Positions 1 to 8,130 of a stretch of 31,340 nucleotides of DNA are shown piece after piece. The stretch lies in the NCBI GenBank assembly GCA_049698095.1, contig JBAVXA010000189.1, forward strand, positions 1 to 31,340. The letters are read 5' to 3'. This stretch comes from JBEEJL01 sp049698095. GTDB lineage: Bacteria > Pseudomonadota > Gammaproteobacteria > Burkholderiales > JBEEJL01. The notes under the pieces are model-generated. The model saw only the letters and a program-made list of their open reading frames with translations. It ran no database searches and had not been told where the DNA came from. Made by a program: the position numbers and the translations under genes. Every line of letters begins with the position of its first letter. Within the stretch, counting starts at the first letter, position 1.

Positions 1-27
1 GTCATCCTGAACGAAGCAAGGCATCTG
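1..27. repeat. Degenerate dispersed repeat at the left contig end
   Basis: The first 27 bases begin gtcatcctgaacgaagcaag. They resemble a short imperfect palindrome, built on 'catcct...aggatg'-type arms around a cttcg-like core, that I recall as scattered through many environmental genomes. Base by base they match the hairpin at 9352-9378 at 17 of 27 positions when read on the opposite strand. A contig ending exactly in such an element suggests that assembly stopped at a repeat. Bases 28-177 after it contain no recognisable gene; about 139-166 is AT-rich. Confidence 0.5.
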
Positions 28-177
28 CAGTTCCGCTTTACCGCTGCTATTTGCAGGCTGAAAGTCGAGAGCAGATTCTGCGCGCAAGCGCTTTGAATCG
101 CATGTTTTGTTAACGACATTATGGCATCACCCGCGCCTGCTTATTATTCAAATATTAAATTAAAGCAAAAGGTTACG

Positions 178-1248
178 ATGCGCGGCGTAGATGCGATTCC
201 GACAGAACTTTCTCCCACACAATACGCCACACGCATCGTTGAGGGCTCTGCGTTACTCTTGCTCGGCATCTGGTTGCTGCATGGCTTTCTGATCGCCCTC
301 GCATGGGCCGCCGTCATCGCCATCGCTACCTGGCCAACCTACCTCAAGTTTGCAAACCATTTCCCGGCAAAATCGTCAGGCGTATGGGCGCCGATATTAT
401 TTACCCTGCTTGTCAGCGCCTTGTTGATTGTGCCGCTGGCGTATGCAGCGATACAACTTACACGCGAAGCGCAATCATTAGTCCGTATCGCAACGGAAAT
501 TCAAACCACCGGCATGGCCGCTCCCGATTGGGTGGCGCGCATTCCTTTCATCGGCGCCAATGCCCTTGAATGGTGGCAGGCAAATCTCGCCAACCCTGCA
601 TCGGCGAAGGAATTACTCGGCCAGATCGAGCCAGGCAGGATAATGGAGTGGAGCAAAATATTCGGCGTGCAATTATTGCATCGGAGCGCGATGCTCGGGT
701 TTGCGCTGGTGACCTTATTTTTTCTGTTTCGCGACGGCGGACGCCTGGTCAAAGAACTGGCGCATCTGGCGCATCGCGCGCTCGGCGATGCCAGCGTGCG
801 CTACGGTGAACATACGGTGCGGGCAGTGCAGGCGACGGTGAACGGTTTGGTGTTGGTCGGCTTGGGTGAAGGCGTGCTGCTTGGCATCGCCTATGCCATT
901 TGCGGTTTGCCTCACGCGGCGATGCTCGGCGCAATGACCGGTTTGCTTGCGATGATTCCGTTTGCCGCACCGATTATTTTCGGCGCGGCGGCGCTCGTGT
1001 TGTTCGCTCAGGGCAGCGTTGCCTATGCCGTCGGCCTCGCCACATTTGGTGGCGTCGTATTATTTATCGCCGACCATTTTGTCCGTCCGGCGCTGATCGG
1101 CGGCGCAGCGCGATTGCCGTTTTTATGGGTGTTGCTGGGTATTCTCGGCGGGCTGGAAACGCTGGGACTGATCGGATTATTTCTCGGTCCGGCAATCATG
1201 GCAGCATTAGTGTCCGTATGGCGCGATATGGTGAGTGACGTTTCGTAA
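178..1248 (+). CDS. AI-2E transporter family permease (PF01594-like)
   Basis: Polytopic inner-membrane protein of the AI-2E/YdiK/PerM family. Members export autoinducer-2 or act as Na+/H+-type antiporters, and the substrate cannot be told from sequence. From the chosen start it has 356 residues. Hydrophobic spans lie near residues 22-52, 71-93, 170-184, 222-243, 247-275, 281-299 and 314-345, with a soluble loop at about 95-165, which is the usual family layout. Family-like motifs are PFAAPIIFG and the C-terminal GLFLGPAIMA. I prefer the ATG at 178 because AAAAGG lies 5 nt upstream and the sequence before it is AT-rich. An in-frame ATG at 121 would add 19 polar residues but has no ribosome-binding site. 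The gene stands alone and converges on the GST gene at 1287; nothing links it to the catabolic genes. Confidence 0.88.
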   Translation: MRGVDAIPTELSPTQYATRIVEGSALLLLGIWLLHGFLIALAWAAVIAIATWPTYLKFANHFPAKSSGVWAPILFTLLVSALLIVPLAYAAIQLTREAQSLVRIATEIQTTGMAAPDWVARIPFIGANALEWWQANLANPASAKELLGQIEPGRIMEWSKIFGVQLLHRSAMLGFALVTLFFLFRDGGRLVKELAHLAHRALGDASVRYGEHTVRAVQATVNGLVLVGLGEGVLLGIAYAICGLPHAAMLGAMTGLLAMIPFAAPIIFGAAALVLFAQGSVAYAVGLATFGGVVLFIADHFVRPALIGGAARLPFLWVLLGILGGLETLGLIGLFLGPAIMAALVSVWRDMVSDVS

Positions 1249-1251
1249 GCC

Positions 1252-1277
1252 GCGCCTGCCCTGCGTGGGCAGTGCGC
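1252..1277. terminator. Hairpin between convergent genes, possible bidirectional terminator
   Basis: In the 38-bp gap between the permease stop codon and the GST stop codon, gcgc-ctgccc pairs with gggcag-gcgc around the 5-nt loop tgcgt, with one bulged t. That gives a 10-bp GC stem. There is no T-run on either side, so intrinsic termination is only inferred from the stem and its position between converging genes. Confidence 0.4.
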
Positions 1278-1286
1278 CGGCATGAA

Positions 1287-1886
1287 TCACGCAGGCATCG
1301 GCCGATATTTCGGCTGGCCTTTTACCCGCGCCAGCCATGAGTTGAGGTGAGGGTAGGGGGCAAGATCGAAGCCGCCTTCATGCGCCACATGGGTGTAGGC
1401 AAACAAACCGATGTCCGCAATACCATAGCACCCGCCGACAAAAAATTTGTTTGCGGCCAGGTGTTTTTCCATCACATCCAATGCGCCGTAGCCGCGCTGA
1501 ATTTTCTGCTGTAATTCGGCTTGCCGTTGCGGCGGGTTGCCCAAATATAATTTGATGAACCGCGCCGTGGCGACGTACGGCTCGTGGCTGTATTGCTCGA
1601 AAAACAGCCATTGCAAGACCTGCGCCCGCTGGAATCGGTCGCCCGGCAAAAATGCTGTGTCCTCGGCGAGATACCAGAGAATGGCATTTGATTCCGGCAG
1701 GTATTGGCCGGGCGAAATTTCCAGCAGCGGGATTTTTCCGTTCGGGTTGATGCTCATGAATTCCGGCTTGCGCGTTTCGCCTTTCATGATATCGATTGGC
1801 ACGAATTCGTAGGCGGCGTCCAATTGCCCTAGCAGCAATGCGACTTTGTAACAATTGCCCGATTTAAGGTCGCCGTATAGCCTCAT
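1287..1886 (-). CDS. Glutathione S-transferase family protein (199 aa)
   Basis: Cytosolic GST of usual length. The thioredoxin-like N-terminal domain (about 1-78) opens MRLYGDLKSGNCYKVALLL. The NGKIPLLE stretch (about 49-56) carries the cis-proline that contacts glutathione, and PESNAI (about 64-69) is the usual glutamate-serine gamma-glutamyl site. The all-helical C-terminal domain follows (about 85-199). The likely catalytic residue is Ser9, as in beta/theta-like bacterial GSTs. It is the last gene of the leftward operon: ATG 11 nt after the quinone-reductase stop, with GGGGA 4 nt upstream. In such clusters GSTs conjugate or isomerise electrophilic intermediates, which fits an epoxide-hydrolase-like protein two genes upstream. 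The actual substrate is unknown. Confidence 0.88.
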   Translation of the reverse strand: MRLYGDLKSGNCYKVALLLGQLDAAYEFVPIDIMKGETRKPEFMSINPNGKIPLLEISPGQYLPESNAILWYLAEDTAFLPGDRFQRAQVLQWLFFEQYSHEPYVATARFIKLYLGNPPQRQAELQQKIQRGYGALDVMEKHLAANKFFVGGCYGIADIGLFAYTHVAHEGGFDLAPYPHLNSWLARVKGQPKYRPMPA

Positions 1887-1897
1887 GATGTCCCCAT

Positions 1898-2872
1898 TCA
1901 GGTCACCAGCACGACTTTCCCCATGACCTTACGGTTCATCATGTCGTTCAAGGCATCCGCCGCGCGCGCCAGCGGATAGGTTGCCGAAATGTGCGGCTTG
2001 AGTTTGCCTTGCATGAACCACATGCCGAGTTCGCGCAGGCTGGCAGCATTATTTTTCGGTTCGCGTTTGGTGAAGTCGCCCCAGAATACACCAACGATTG
2101 AACAGCCTTTAAGCAAGGTAAGATTCAACGGGATTTTCGGGATGTCGCCGGCGGCGAAACCGACGACCAGCAATCTGCCTTTCCATGCCATGCTGCGCAA
2201 TGCGGGTTCGGTGTACGGGCCGCCAACGGCGTCGTAAATCACATCGACGCCTTTGCCGCCGGTTATTTCCTTGATGCGCTCGCGCAAGTCCTGCGAGCTG
2301 TAGTTGATCATTTCGTCGGCGCCATGCTGTTTGCATACGGCAAGTTTTTCGTCGGTCGACGCGGCGGCGATGACGCGCGCCCCCATGATCTTGCCGAGTT
2401 CAACCGCCGCGAGTCCCACGCCGCCTGCTGCGCCAAGCACGAGCAAGGTTTCGCCCGGCAGGATTTGCGCGCGGTCCTTCAGCGCGTGGTGAGAGGTGCC
2501 GTAGGTCATGACGAATGCCGACGCAGTGGGGAAGTCCATTCCGTCCGGAATCGGAATCAGGCGTGCGGCATCGGTTACGACTTCTTCGGCAAAACCGCCC
2601 CAACCGGTGAACGCAATCACCCGGTCGCCGACTTTCACGCTGGTCACACCTTCGCCGACCTGCTTGACCACACCGGCGACTTCGCCGCCGGGTGAAAATG
2701 GAAGCTCAGGCTTGAACTGATATTTGTTCTGGATAATCAGCGTATCGGGAAAATTGACGCCGCAGGCTTTGACGTCGATGACGACTTTATCCTTGTCTGC
2801 TTTCAATGCAGGTACTTCTTCCAACACCAACGATTCGGGCGGGCCGAATTGTTTGCACAACATCGCTTTCAT
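1898..2872 (-). CDS. NADPH:quinone oxidoreductase-like MDR protein
   Basis: Medium-chain dehydrogenase/reductase of the zeta-crystallin/QOR group, 324 aa, the standard length. The GroES-like N-terminal domain covers about 1-120, with the group signature in CGVNFPDTLII (about 37-47). The Rossmann nucleotide-binding motif GAAGGVG is at about 147-153, and the C-terminal substrate-lid region includes NLTLLKGCSIVGVFWGDF. The four-cysteine structural zinc site of alcohol dehydrogenases is absent, as expected for a zinc-free quinone or enoyl reductase. It probably reduces a quinone or an alpha,beta-unsaturated carbonyl with NADPH. It sits in the leftward operon behind a 48-bp AT-rich spacer, and AAGGAA lies 8 nt before the ATG. 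An acrylyl-CoA-reductase-like role is possible but not shown. Confidence 0.9.
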   Translation of the reverse strand: MKAMLCKQFGPPESLVLEEVPALKADKDKVVIDVKACGVNFPDTLIIQNKYQFKPELPFSPGGEVAGVVKQVGEGVTSVKVGDRVIAFTGWGGFAEEVVTDAARLIPIPDGMDFPTASAFVMTYGTSHHALKDRAQILPGETLLVLGAAGGVGLAAVELGKIMGARVIAAASTDEKLAVCKQHGADEMINYSSQDLRERIKEITGGKGVDVIYDAVGGPYTEPALRSMAWKGRLLVVGFAAGDIPKIPLNLTLLKGCSIVGVFWGDFTKREPKNNAASLRELGMWFMQGKLKPHISATYPLARAADALNDMMNRKVMGKVVLVT

Positions 2873-2920
2873 ATTTTACTTTCCTTGAATACTTCAATAT
2901 AAACAAATAGTTAATATTTA

Positions 2921-3805
2921 TTACGATTGAATGAACTGGCGAATGGTCTGGTTCACCAGCTCGGGTTTTTCATGGCTGACCCAATGCGATCCGTCCGCAA
3001 TCTTTTTGACTTGCAAGTCACCCACATATTCGTCAAGGCCGTCAAGATTGCTTGCCAGTAGCGCGCTATCTTTTTCGCCCCAGATGACCAGCGTTGGCAC
3101 GTTGATACGAAATTGCGCCGGGTCGAGCTTGAGCGCCGTTGGCCCGGGGTCGTTTTCCGTCGGCGGGTACATCGGCGTTGCACGGTAATAATTCAACCCG
3201 CCGGTTAGCGCGCCGGGTTGCGACCAGGCTTGGATATATTTTGCTTTCACTTCGTCGTTGAACCACGCCGTGTTGGTTCCCATCTCCATCATTTTGCACA
3301 GTCTTGCGTAATTATTCTCCTGCAACGCCGCCTCTGCCTTGTCGGTGCGGAAAAAATTCATGTAACGGCTTGCGGCCTGCTGCGCCGGATTGTTAATCAA
3401 TTCGCGCATGAAAGTCAGCGGATGCGGCGAGTTGATGATGATGAGTTTTTCCAGCAGTTGCGGGTGCGAAATGGCAAACTGCCAGGCCGCAGCGCCGCCC
3501 CAATCGTGCGCAACCAGAATGAACTTCCGGTAGCCAAGCGTTTCGGCCAGCAGGTGCAGGTCCTCAACGATGTGATGCGCGCGATATTGTTTTACTTCAG
3601 TCGGCTTGGCGGACAGATTGAATCCGCGCAGATCCGGCGCGACGGCAAAATAGTCTTTGCCGAATTCAAGCAGCTGACTCTCCCATTCGTACCAGAATTC
3701 CGGGAAGCCATGCACAAACAAAATCAGCTTGCGGTTTTTCGCCTCGCCGGAAGTGACGTAATGCAGGCGGATGTTATTCACTTCGGCGTAGTGATGTTCG
3801 AGCAT
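2921..3805 (-). CDS. Alpha/beta hydrolase, epoxide hydrolase-like (Asp nucleophile)
   Basis: 294-residue alpha/beta-hydrolase of the soluble epoxide hydrolase/haloalkane dehalogenase branch. The oxyanion motif HGFPEFWYEW is at 32-41. The nucleophile elbow AHDWGG puts aspartate 101 where esterases carry serine. Probable partners are Asp246 (GEKDS) and His274 (GSHWVSHEKP). The cap region includes YYRATPMYPP, with tyrosines that could protonate an epoxide. Asp-nucleophile members hydrolyse epoxides or C-halogen bonds through an alkyl-enzyme ester. The HGxP motif and cap tyrosines favour epoxide hydrolase. Cytosolic, no signal peptide. The start has AAGGAAA 5 nt upstream. With the two GST genes it suggests that a reactive epoxide or ring-oxidised compound passes through this pathway, but that is inference. 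Confidence 0.87.
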   Translation of the reverse strand: MLEHHYAEVNNIRLHYVTSGEAKNRKLILFVHGFPEFWYEWESQLLEFGKDYFAVAPDLRGFNLSAKPTEVKQYRAHHIVEDLHLLAETLGYRKFILVAHDWGGAAAWQFAISHPQLLEKLIIINSPHPLTFMRELINNPAQQAASRYMNFFRTDKAEAALQENNYARLCKMMEMGTNTAWFNDEVKAKYIQAWSQPGALTGGLNYYRATPMYPPTENDPGPTALKLDPAQFRINVPTLVIWGEKDSALLASNLDGLDEYVGDLQVKKIADGSHWVSHEKPELVNQTIRQFIQS

Positions 3806-3847
3806 GTTTGTTTCCTTGGACCGCGCGAGACGAGCGGCGTTATCTTT

Positions 3848-4633
3848 TCAGTCCCGATTAAAAACCGGCGCACGTTTCTGCAGGAAGGCGGTAATGCCTT
3901 CGCCACAATCCGGCGAATGAAGGCTCTCGACAAAATTGTCGCGTTCGCGATTGAGCTGAGCCTGAAAACCATCGCCATAGGCGGCATGCATCAGTTGCTT
4001 GATGCGTCCCATGGCGGCGTGCGGACCTTTTGCCAGCTGTTGTGCCCAGTTCAATGCTTCCGTCAACGCCTGTCCCGGCGTGGTCATGCGGTTAATCAAG
4101 CCGAGAGAATGCAACGACGGCGTGGAGACGGTGACACCTTCCATCGCCAGCTCGTTGGCAATCTGACGCGGCAGGCACATGGCCAGCGAGGCGGTGCCGC
4201 CGCCGTCCGGACTGAGGCCGACTTTGACATACGCCATGCTGAAGCGCGCATTTTCCGCCGCCACAATAAAATCGCAAGCCAATGCAATGGAAAACCCGGC
4301 GCCGGCGGCGTTGCCCTCGACCGCGGCGATGACAGGCTTGGGAAATTGTTTGATCGCGTTAATAAAGCCGTGCAATTGCTCGATGCCCTCGGCCGTATGC
4401 GATTTCGGCAGAGAACGGCCCTGGGCGATTTGCGACAGATCGCCGCCGCTGCAGAAATTGCCATCGGCGCCCAAGATAATCGCGGCGCCGATGGCGTTGT
4501 CGGCAGCCGCCTGTTTTAATTCGCGTGCGCCGATTTCATACATCTCGTGCGACAGGGCGTTGCGCTTTTCCGGATTGCTGATAGTTAGCAATAAAACATG
4601 ATTGCGGCGTTCAACGAGCAGGGTGGCGGTCAT
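3848..4633 (-). CDS. Enoyl-CoA hydratase/isomerase family protein
   Basis: Crotonase-fold protein, 261 aa, normal length. Two oxyanion-hole segments are visible: ADGNFCSGGDL (about 56-66) and GNAAGAGFSIALACDF (about 107-122). The usual hydratase glutamate is not evident. The active-site strand reads KVGLSPDGGGTASLA (about 137-151), with an aspartate as in PaaG-type 2,3-enoyl-CoA isomerases. It may therefore shift a double bond rather than, or as well as, add water. It lies in the leftward operon, 17 nt after the 3HB-oligomer hydrolase stop, with GGAA 7 nt before the ATG. It would supply the hydration or isomerisation step ahead of the dehydrogenase and thiolase at the operon's front. Which reaction it performs is not decided by sequence alone. 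Confidence 0.88.
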   Translation of the reverse strand: MTATLLVERRNHVLLLTISNPEKRNALSHEMYEIGARELKQAAADNAIGAAIILGADGNFCSGGDLSQIAQGRSLPKSHTAEGIEQLHGFINAIKQFPKPVIAAVEGNAAGAGFSIALACDFIVAAENARFSMAYVKVGLSPDGGGTASLAMCLPRQIANELAMEGVTVSTPSLHSLGLINRMTTPGQALTEALNWAQQLAKGPHAAMGRIKQLMHAAYGDGFQAQLNRERDNFVESLHSPDCGEGITAFLQKRAPVFNRD

Positions 4634-4650
4634 GGCTGGATTCCAGTGGA

Positions 4651-6804
4651 TTAGTCGGGGATGCGTAAGGAGTTGCCGTCAAATGTAATTGCCGCATCGG
4701 CTGGCGCGACTGCGACAATCGGCGCGAGATTGGCGACGCCGAGTTCAACGGCCTTGCCGTTCACCAGCTGGCGCGGTGTCGGCCGCACCACCTGGCTTGC
4801 GGGCAATGGCACGCCGTTTTTCAGGTGATTCCACATCGCATCGAGAGCGCTGGTGAAATATACGTGGAGCGGAACAAAGCGGCCGTCGAATCCGGCAAAC
4901 ACGTTGAAGGCGTCGAGGTGATGGGCGTTGGCGACTTCGATGTATTTCAGTTTACTCGCCGCGCCCTCTGCGCGCTGGTTGGCGGCAAAGTAGCTGCGTG
5001 AGGAGAAGTTCGGTGCCACTACGCCGTCGGCGCGGCCGTTCACAATAATCGCCGGTTTGCCGCGCAAATTGCCGCTGGCTTTCACTTCGCTGATGCCTTG
5101 CGCGATGCGCTGGTGCCTGGCGAGTTCGTCGCCGCTGAGCGGCGCGCCGCTGACCGTGTCGACGCCGGTCGCCAGGTTACGCATGCAGATCGCCCCGTCC
5201 AGATTCAAATCGGCGCGACCGGTCGACGGCGATACTGCAAAGCGGTCTTCCCTGGCGCCACCCTTGGCGGCGTTATACACCAGACTGATGACGCCAGTGG
5301 GCGGAATGCCGCTGCTGCTGGCGAAGATCGGTTCGATGCCAGTCGCCGGGCGCAGGTTGCCGACGCTGAGCGGATCAACGTCTTTACCTGCGGCGACCGT
5401 GGCAGCGAAGCTGAATCCGCACAGATGATCTTCCACGCCGAAGCGTCCGTAGCTGTTGGCGTAAGTGACGACGATGGCCTGGTGAACGTTGAATGCGTAA
5501 TGCGATGGCGCGACAGGATTCTGTTCCGCCAGGAAGCCGTAATCGTTGATAAATTTTTGCGCCTCGGTCGCCTGGTCGAAAGGCGATTCCGACTTGAGCA
5601 GGCCTTTTTCCTTGAGCGACGTGCAGCGGCCCTGCATCAGCGCAGGCGGCGTCAGGTTGAATGGCGCGGTCTTGTTGTCGGCAGCAAGATTGGCGCACGG
5701 TTGATACAGATTCTGCAAAGTATAGTAGTCGAGCAGGCTGCGGCTTTGCGTGGAAAAGGACTTTCCTCCTTGTACAATCGTGATCGGCTGCGCGAGCAGC
5801 GGGAAAACCTGCGGCTCGGATACGGCAATGCCGGAAATCAGGTTTTTCGTATCCTGCTCTGCCGCACGCAGCGCGGCAGAGCCGCCGTTGGAAATGCTCG
5901 AGGCAATGACAATCGTATTGCGCGGCGAATATTTGCCTGCACGGGCACCGGTAATTTTCTGGTTGAGCACGTAAAAGGCAAACTCGATCGCGTCGAGGGT
6001 GTGCTTGCCCCAATCTTTTTCCGGGTTCTGCCTTGAGTGCACGTGCTTGAAGGCGAATCGGTTCGGCGTTTCCTGCTTGAATTTGACCAGTTGCGCGTTG
6101 TTCAGCGGCGCCGTGAAGTTTGCCTGCACGCCTGCGCGCAAGGTTGATACGCGCTCCCCGTCAATCAGGTTTACCGTGTCGTTCTGCAAATCATGTGCGC
6201 CGGTGCCGGTGCCCTTGTCGGTGTAGGCGACGGCGCAATTATGTTTCAATCCCCATTCGCCTGCGGTGCCGATGGCGCCGTAAATGCCGCGTGAGCCGGA
6301 CGAACTGGCCGACACGATGCACGGATTTTTCGGATCGAACCGAGCCGGCACTTGCACCATCAGCGTGACATTCTGCCTGCCAAGGCCATCGTCGACGTAG
6401 GTAATGAATTCGTCACCCGCAACCAGCCCTTCGCCCAATGTCGCTTTGCCGCTCGTATCGATATTGGGACCATACAACACGCCGAAGCCGCCGGCTGGGG
6501 ACGAGTCGTTAAGCGCGCGGTAGTTGGCATGGATGGCGGCAGTGCGCAGTTCAGCTGCTTCGGGGAATTTGGCATCGGCATATGCCGGCGCGGCGGGCTT
6601 TTTAAGCCCGCTGATGCCAAGGCCGCCGGTGAGCAGATCATTCTTCACGCCATCGTAGGTTTTTTCGAAAACGACTTTTGTCTGAAACGACTGCAGCGGT
6701 ACGACTTCAAATCGTTTGGCTTCTTCAACCATGAGCCGTGTCGATGCGCAGCTGGCGAGAGTGAAAGCTGCCGCCGCGGCAAGAGCGATATTTTTGGCGT
6801 TCAT
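4651..6804 (-). CDS. D-(-)-3-hydroxybutyrate oligomer hydrolase (3HBOH family), predicted lipoprotein
   Basis: Hydrolyses short linear oligomers of 3-hydroxybutyrate, the products of PHB depolymerase, to monomer. At 717 residues it matches the long 3HBOH family (about 700 aa). The nucleophile motif S-I-S-N-G is at 303-307 with Ser305, close to the family's S-V-S-N-G site. A C-terminal ANAHHLDAF (about 625-633) offers the catalytic histidine, and NGRADGV a candidate aspartate. The N-terminus is a lipoprotein signal: short basic start, hydrophobic stretch, lipobox L16-A-S-C19. I therefore place it anchored in the outer membrane or periplasm; the residue after C19 is Ala, not the Asp of inner-membrane retention. 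It has a strong AGGGGA 4 nt before the ATG. Its presence amid beta-oxidation genes suggests that 3HB or related hydroxyacid oligoesters feed this pathway. Confidence 0.9.
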   Translation of the reverse strand: MNAKNIALAAAAAFTLASCASTRLMVEEAKRFEVVPLQSFQTKVVFEKTYDGVKNDLLTGGLGISGLKKPAAPAYADAKFPEAAELRTAAIHANYRALNDSSPAGGFGVLYGPNIDTSGKATLGEGLVAGDEFITYVDDGLGRQNVTLMVQVPARFDPKNPCIVSASSSGSRGIYGAIGTAGEWGLKHNCAVAYTDKGTGTGAHDLQNDTVNLIDGERVSTLRAGVQANFTAPLNNAQLVKFKQETPNRFAFKHVHSRQNPEKDWGKHTLDAIEFAFYVLNQKITGARAGKYSPRNTIVIASSISNGGSAALRAAEQDTKNLISGIAVSEPQVFPLLAQPITIVQGGKSFSTQSRSLLDYYTLQNLYQPCANLAADNKTAPFNLTPPALMQGRCTSLKEKGLLKSESPFDQATEAQKFINDYGFLAEQNPVAPSHYAFNVHQAIVVTYANSYGRFGVEDHLCGFSFAATVAAGKDVDPLSVGNLRPATGIEPIFASSSGIPPTGVISLVYNAAKGGAREDRFAVSPSTGRADLNLDGAICMRNLATGVDTVSGAPLSGDELARHQRIAQGISEVKASGNLRGKPAIIVNGRADGVVAPNFSSRSYFAANQRAEGAASKLKYIEVANAHHLDAFNVFAGFDGRFVPLHVYFTSALDAMWNHLKNGVPLPASQVVRPTPRQLVNGKAVELGVANLAPIVAVAPADAAITFDGNSLRIPD

Positions 6805-6843
6805 GTCTTCCCCTGAAAGGTTTTTATTAAGTATTTGATTTTA

Positions 6844-8067
6844 TTAAATAATTTTATTATTGCGCAGAGCCTGTATTTCGTCGTCGCGCATATTCAATAG
6901 TGTATGCAAAATTTCTTCCGTGTGCTGGCCTAATAGTGGCGGCGCCTTCTTGTATTCAATGGGCGTGGCGGAAAAATTGATCGGATTTGCCACCGTCGGC
7001 AATGGGCCGGCCAGCGGGTGCGGCACTTCAACGCGCACGTTGCGATGTTTGACCTGTGCGTTGTCGAATACCTGCTGCAGGTTGTTAATCGGCCCGCATG
7101 GAACGCCGGCGGGCTCAAGCGCGCCAAGCCAAGCGTCGCGCGTGCGTTGTTTCATGATGGTCTGCAACAGCGGTATCAGCAGCTCGCGATGTGTCACCCT
7201 TGCGCTGTTGGTGGCAAAGCGCACGTCGTTTTTTATTTCCGTCGCGTTGGCGATGTTGCAGAATTTCGCGAACTGGCTGTCATTGCCGACAGCGAGAATC
7301 AAATGCCCGTCGGCACATTCGAATGGCTGGTAGGGGACAATTGTCGCATGCGCATTTCCTAGCCGCTGCGGAACCTTGCCTGCAACCAGATAGTTCGCCG
7401 TCAGGTTGGCCAGCATCGCGACCTGCGTGTCGAGCAATGCGAGATCAATGTATTGCCCCTCGCCGCTTTGGTGACGGTGTTCGACCGCCGCGAGAATGGC
7501 GACCGTTGCGTACATGCCGGTCATGATGTCGGTCACTGCCACGCCGACTTTCATCGGCCCGCCGCCGGGCTTGTCGTCGCGCTCGCCGGTCACGCTCATC
7601 AAACCGCCCATGCCCTGGATCATGATGTCGTAACCGGCGTAATGCGCATACGGCCCTGACTGGCCGAAGCCGGTAATCGAGCAGTAAATCAAACGCGGAT
7701 TGATCGGTTTCAGCGATGCGTAGTCGAGGCCGTAATGCTTCAGGCCGTCAACCTTGAAATTTTCGATCACGATATCGGATACTGCCGCGAGCTGAAGGAT
7801 AATCGCCTGTCCCTCCGGCCTGGATATATCCAGCGTCAGAGATTTTTTCGCGCGGTTGGCGGAAAGATAATAGGCGGCTTCGTGCGTATCATTGCCGTTT
7901 TTGTCCTTAAGGAACGGCGGGCCCCAATCACGCGTATCGTCGCCCGAGCCGGGGCGTTCGACCTTGATCACCTCTGCGCCCAGGTCGGCGAGAATTTGCG
8001 ACGACCATGGGCCGGCGAGTACGCGCGAAAGATCGAGAACACGAAGGTGGGATAGGGCAGAAGGCAT
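6844..8067 (-). CDS. Class III CoA-transferase (CaiB/BaiF, formyl-CoA transferase family)
   Basis: Moves CoA from a donor such as succinyl-CoA to a free carboxylic acid, through an aspartyl-CoA anhydride. 407 residues, usual length. The N-terminal family signature reads LRVLDLSRVLAGPWSSQILA (about 8-27), followed by LGAEVIKVERPGSGDDTR. Catalytic aspartate: Asp180 in AVTDIMTGMYA, equivalent to Asp169 of formyl-CoA transferase. Glycine-rich GQGMGGLMSVTG-like loop near 151-161. The overall sequence resembles proteins found beside glutaryl-CoA dehydrogenase in Burkholderiales and the succinate:hydroxymethylglutarate/glutarate CoA-transferases, so a C5-C6 dicarboxylate is a reasonable substrate guess. 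It sits after the thiolase with a 63-bp gap that holds a possible internal promoter, and is followed 39 bp later by the 3HB-oligomer hydrolase. Confidence 0.9.
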   Translation of the reverse strand: MPSALSHLRVLDLSRVLAGPWSSQILADLGAEVIKVERPGSGDDTRDWGPPFLKDKNGNDTHEAAYYLSANRAKKSLTLDISRPEGQAIILQLAAVSDIVIENFKVDGLKHYGLDYASLKPINPRLIYCSITGFGQSGPYAHYAGYDIMIQGMGGLMSVTGERDDKPGGGPMKVGVAVTDIMTGMYATVAILAAVEHRHQSGEGQYIDLALLDTQVAMLANLTANYLVAGKVPQRLGNAHATIVPYQPFECADGHLILAVGNDSQFAKFCNIANATEIKNDVRFATNSARVTHRELLIPLLQTIMKQRTRDAWLGALEPAGVPCGPINNLQQVFDNAQVKHRNVRVEVPHPLAGPLPTVANPINFSATPIEYKKAPPLLGQHTEEILHTLLNMRDDEIQALRNNKII

Positions 8068-8096
8068 GAAATATTCTCGCGTCGTGATTATTCATT

Positions 8097-8125
8097 TTTA
8101 TACAGGCGCCGGGGTTGCGCGCCAA
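8097..8125 (-). promoter_or_regulatory. Possible internal sigma70-type promoter before the CoA-transferase
   Basis: Read leftward, TTGGCG (4 of 6 to TTGACA), 17 nt, then TATAAA (5 of 6 to TATAAT) lies in the gap between the thiolase stop and the CoA-transferase ATG, with the -10 box 29 nt before the ATG. Its -35 box overlaps a small gcgc...gcgc inverted repeat (8119-8130) just after the thiolase stop. Pattern match only; it could split the operon into two transcription units. Confidence 0.35.
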
Positions 8126-8130
8126 GGCGC

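Noticed and set aside
3218..4519. Long open frame (433 codons) on the + strand opposite the hydrolase and crotonase genes, with its twin at 26822-28123
   Set aside because: It runs antisense to two well-supported genes, resembles no protein family I recognise and is rich in Arg/His/Gln, as expected of a shadow frame in GC-rich DNA.
5098..6036. 312-codon frame opposite the 3HB-oligomer hydrolase (twin 25305-26243)
   Set aside because: Antisense shadow of a gene with clear signal peptide and catalytic motif; arginine-rich, no domain visible.
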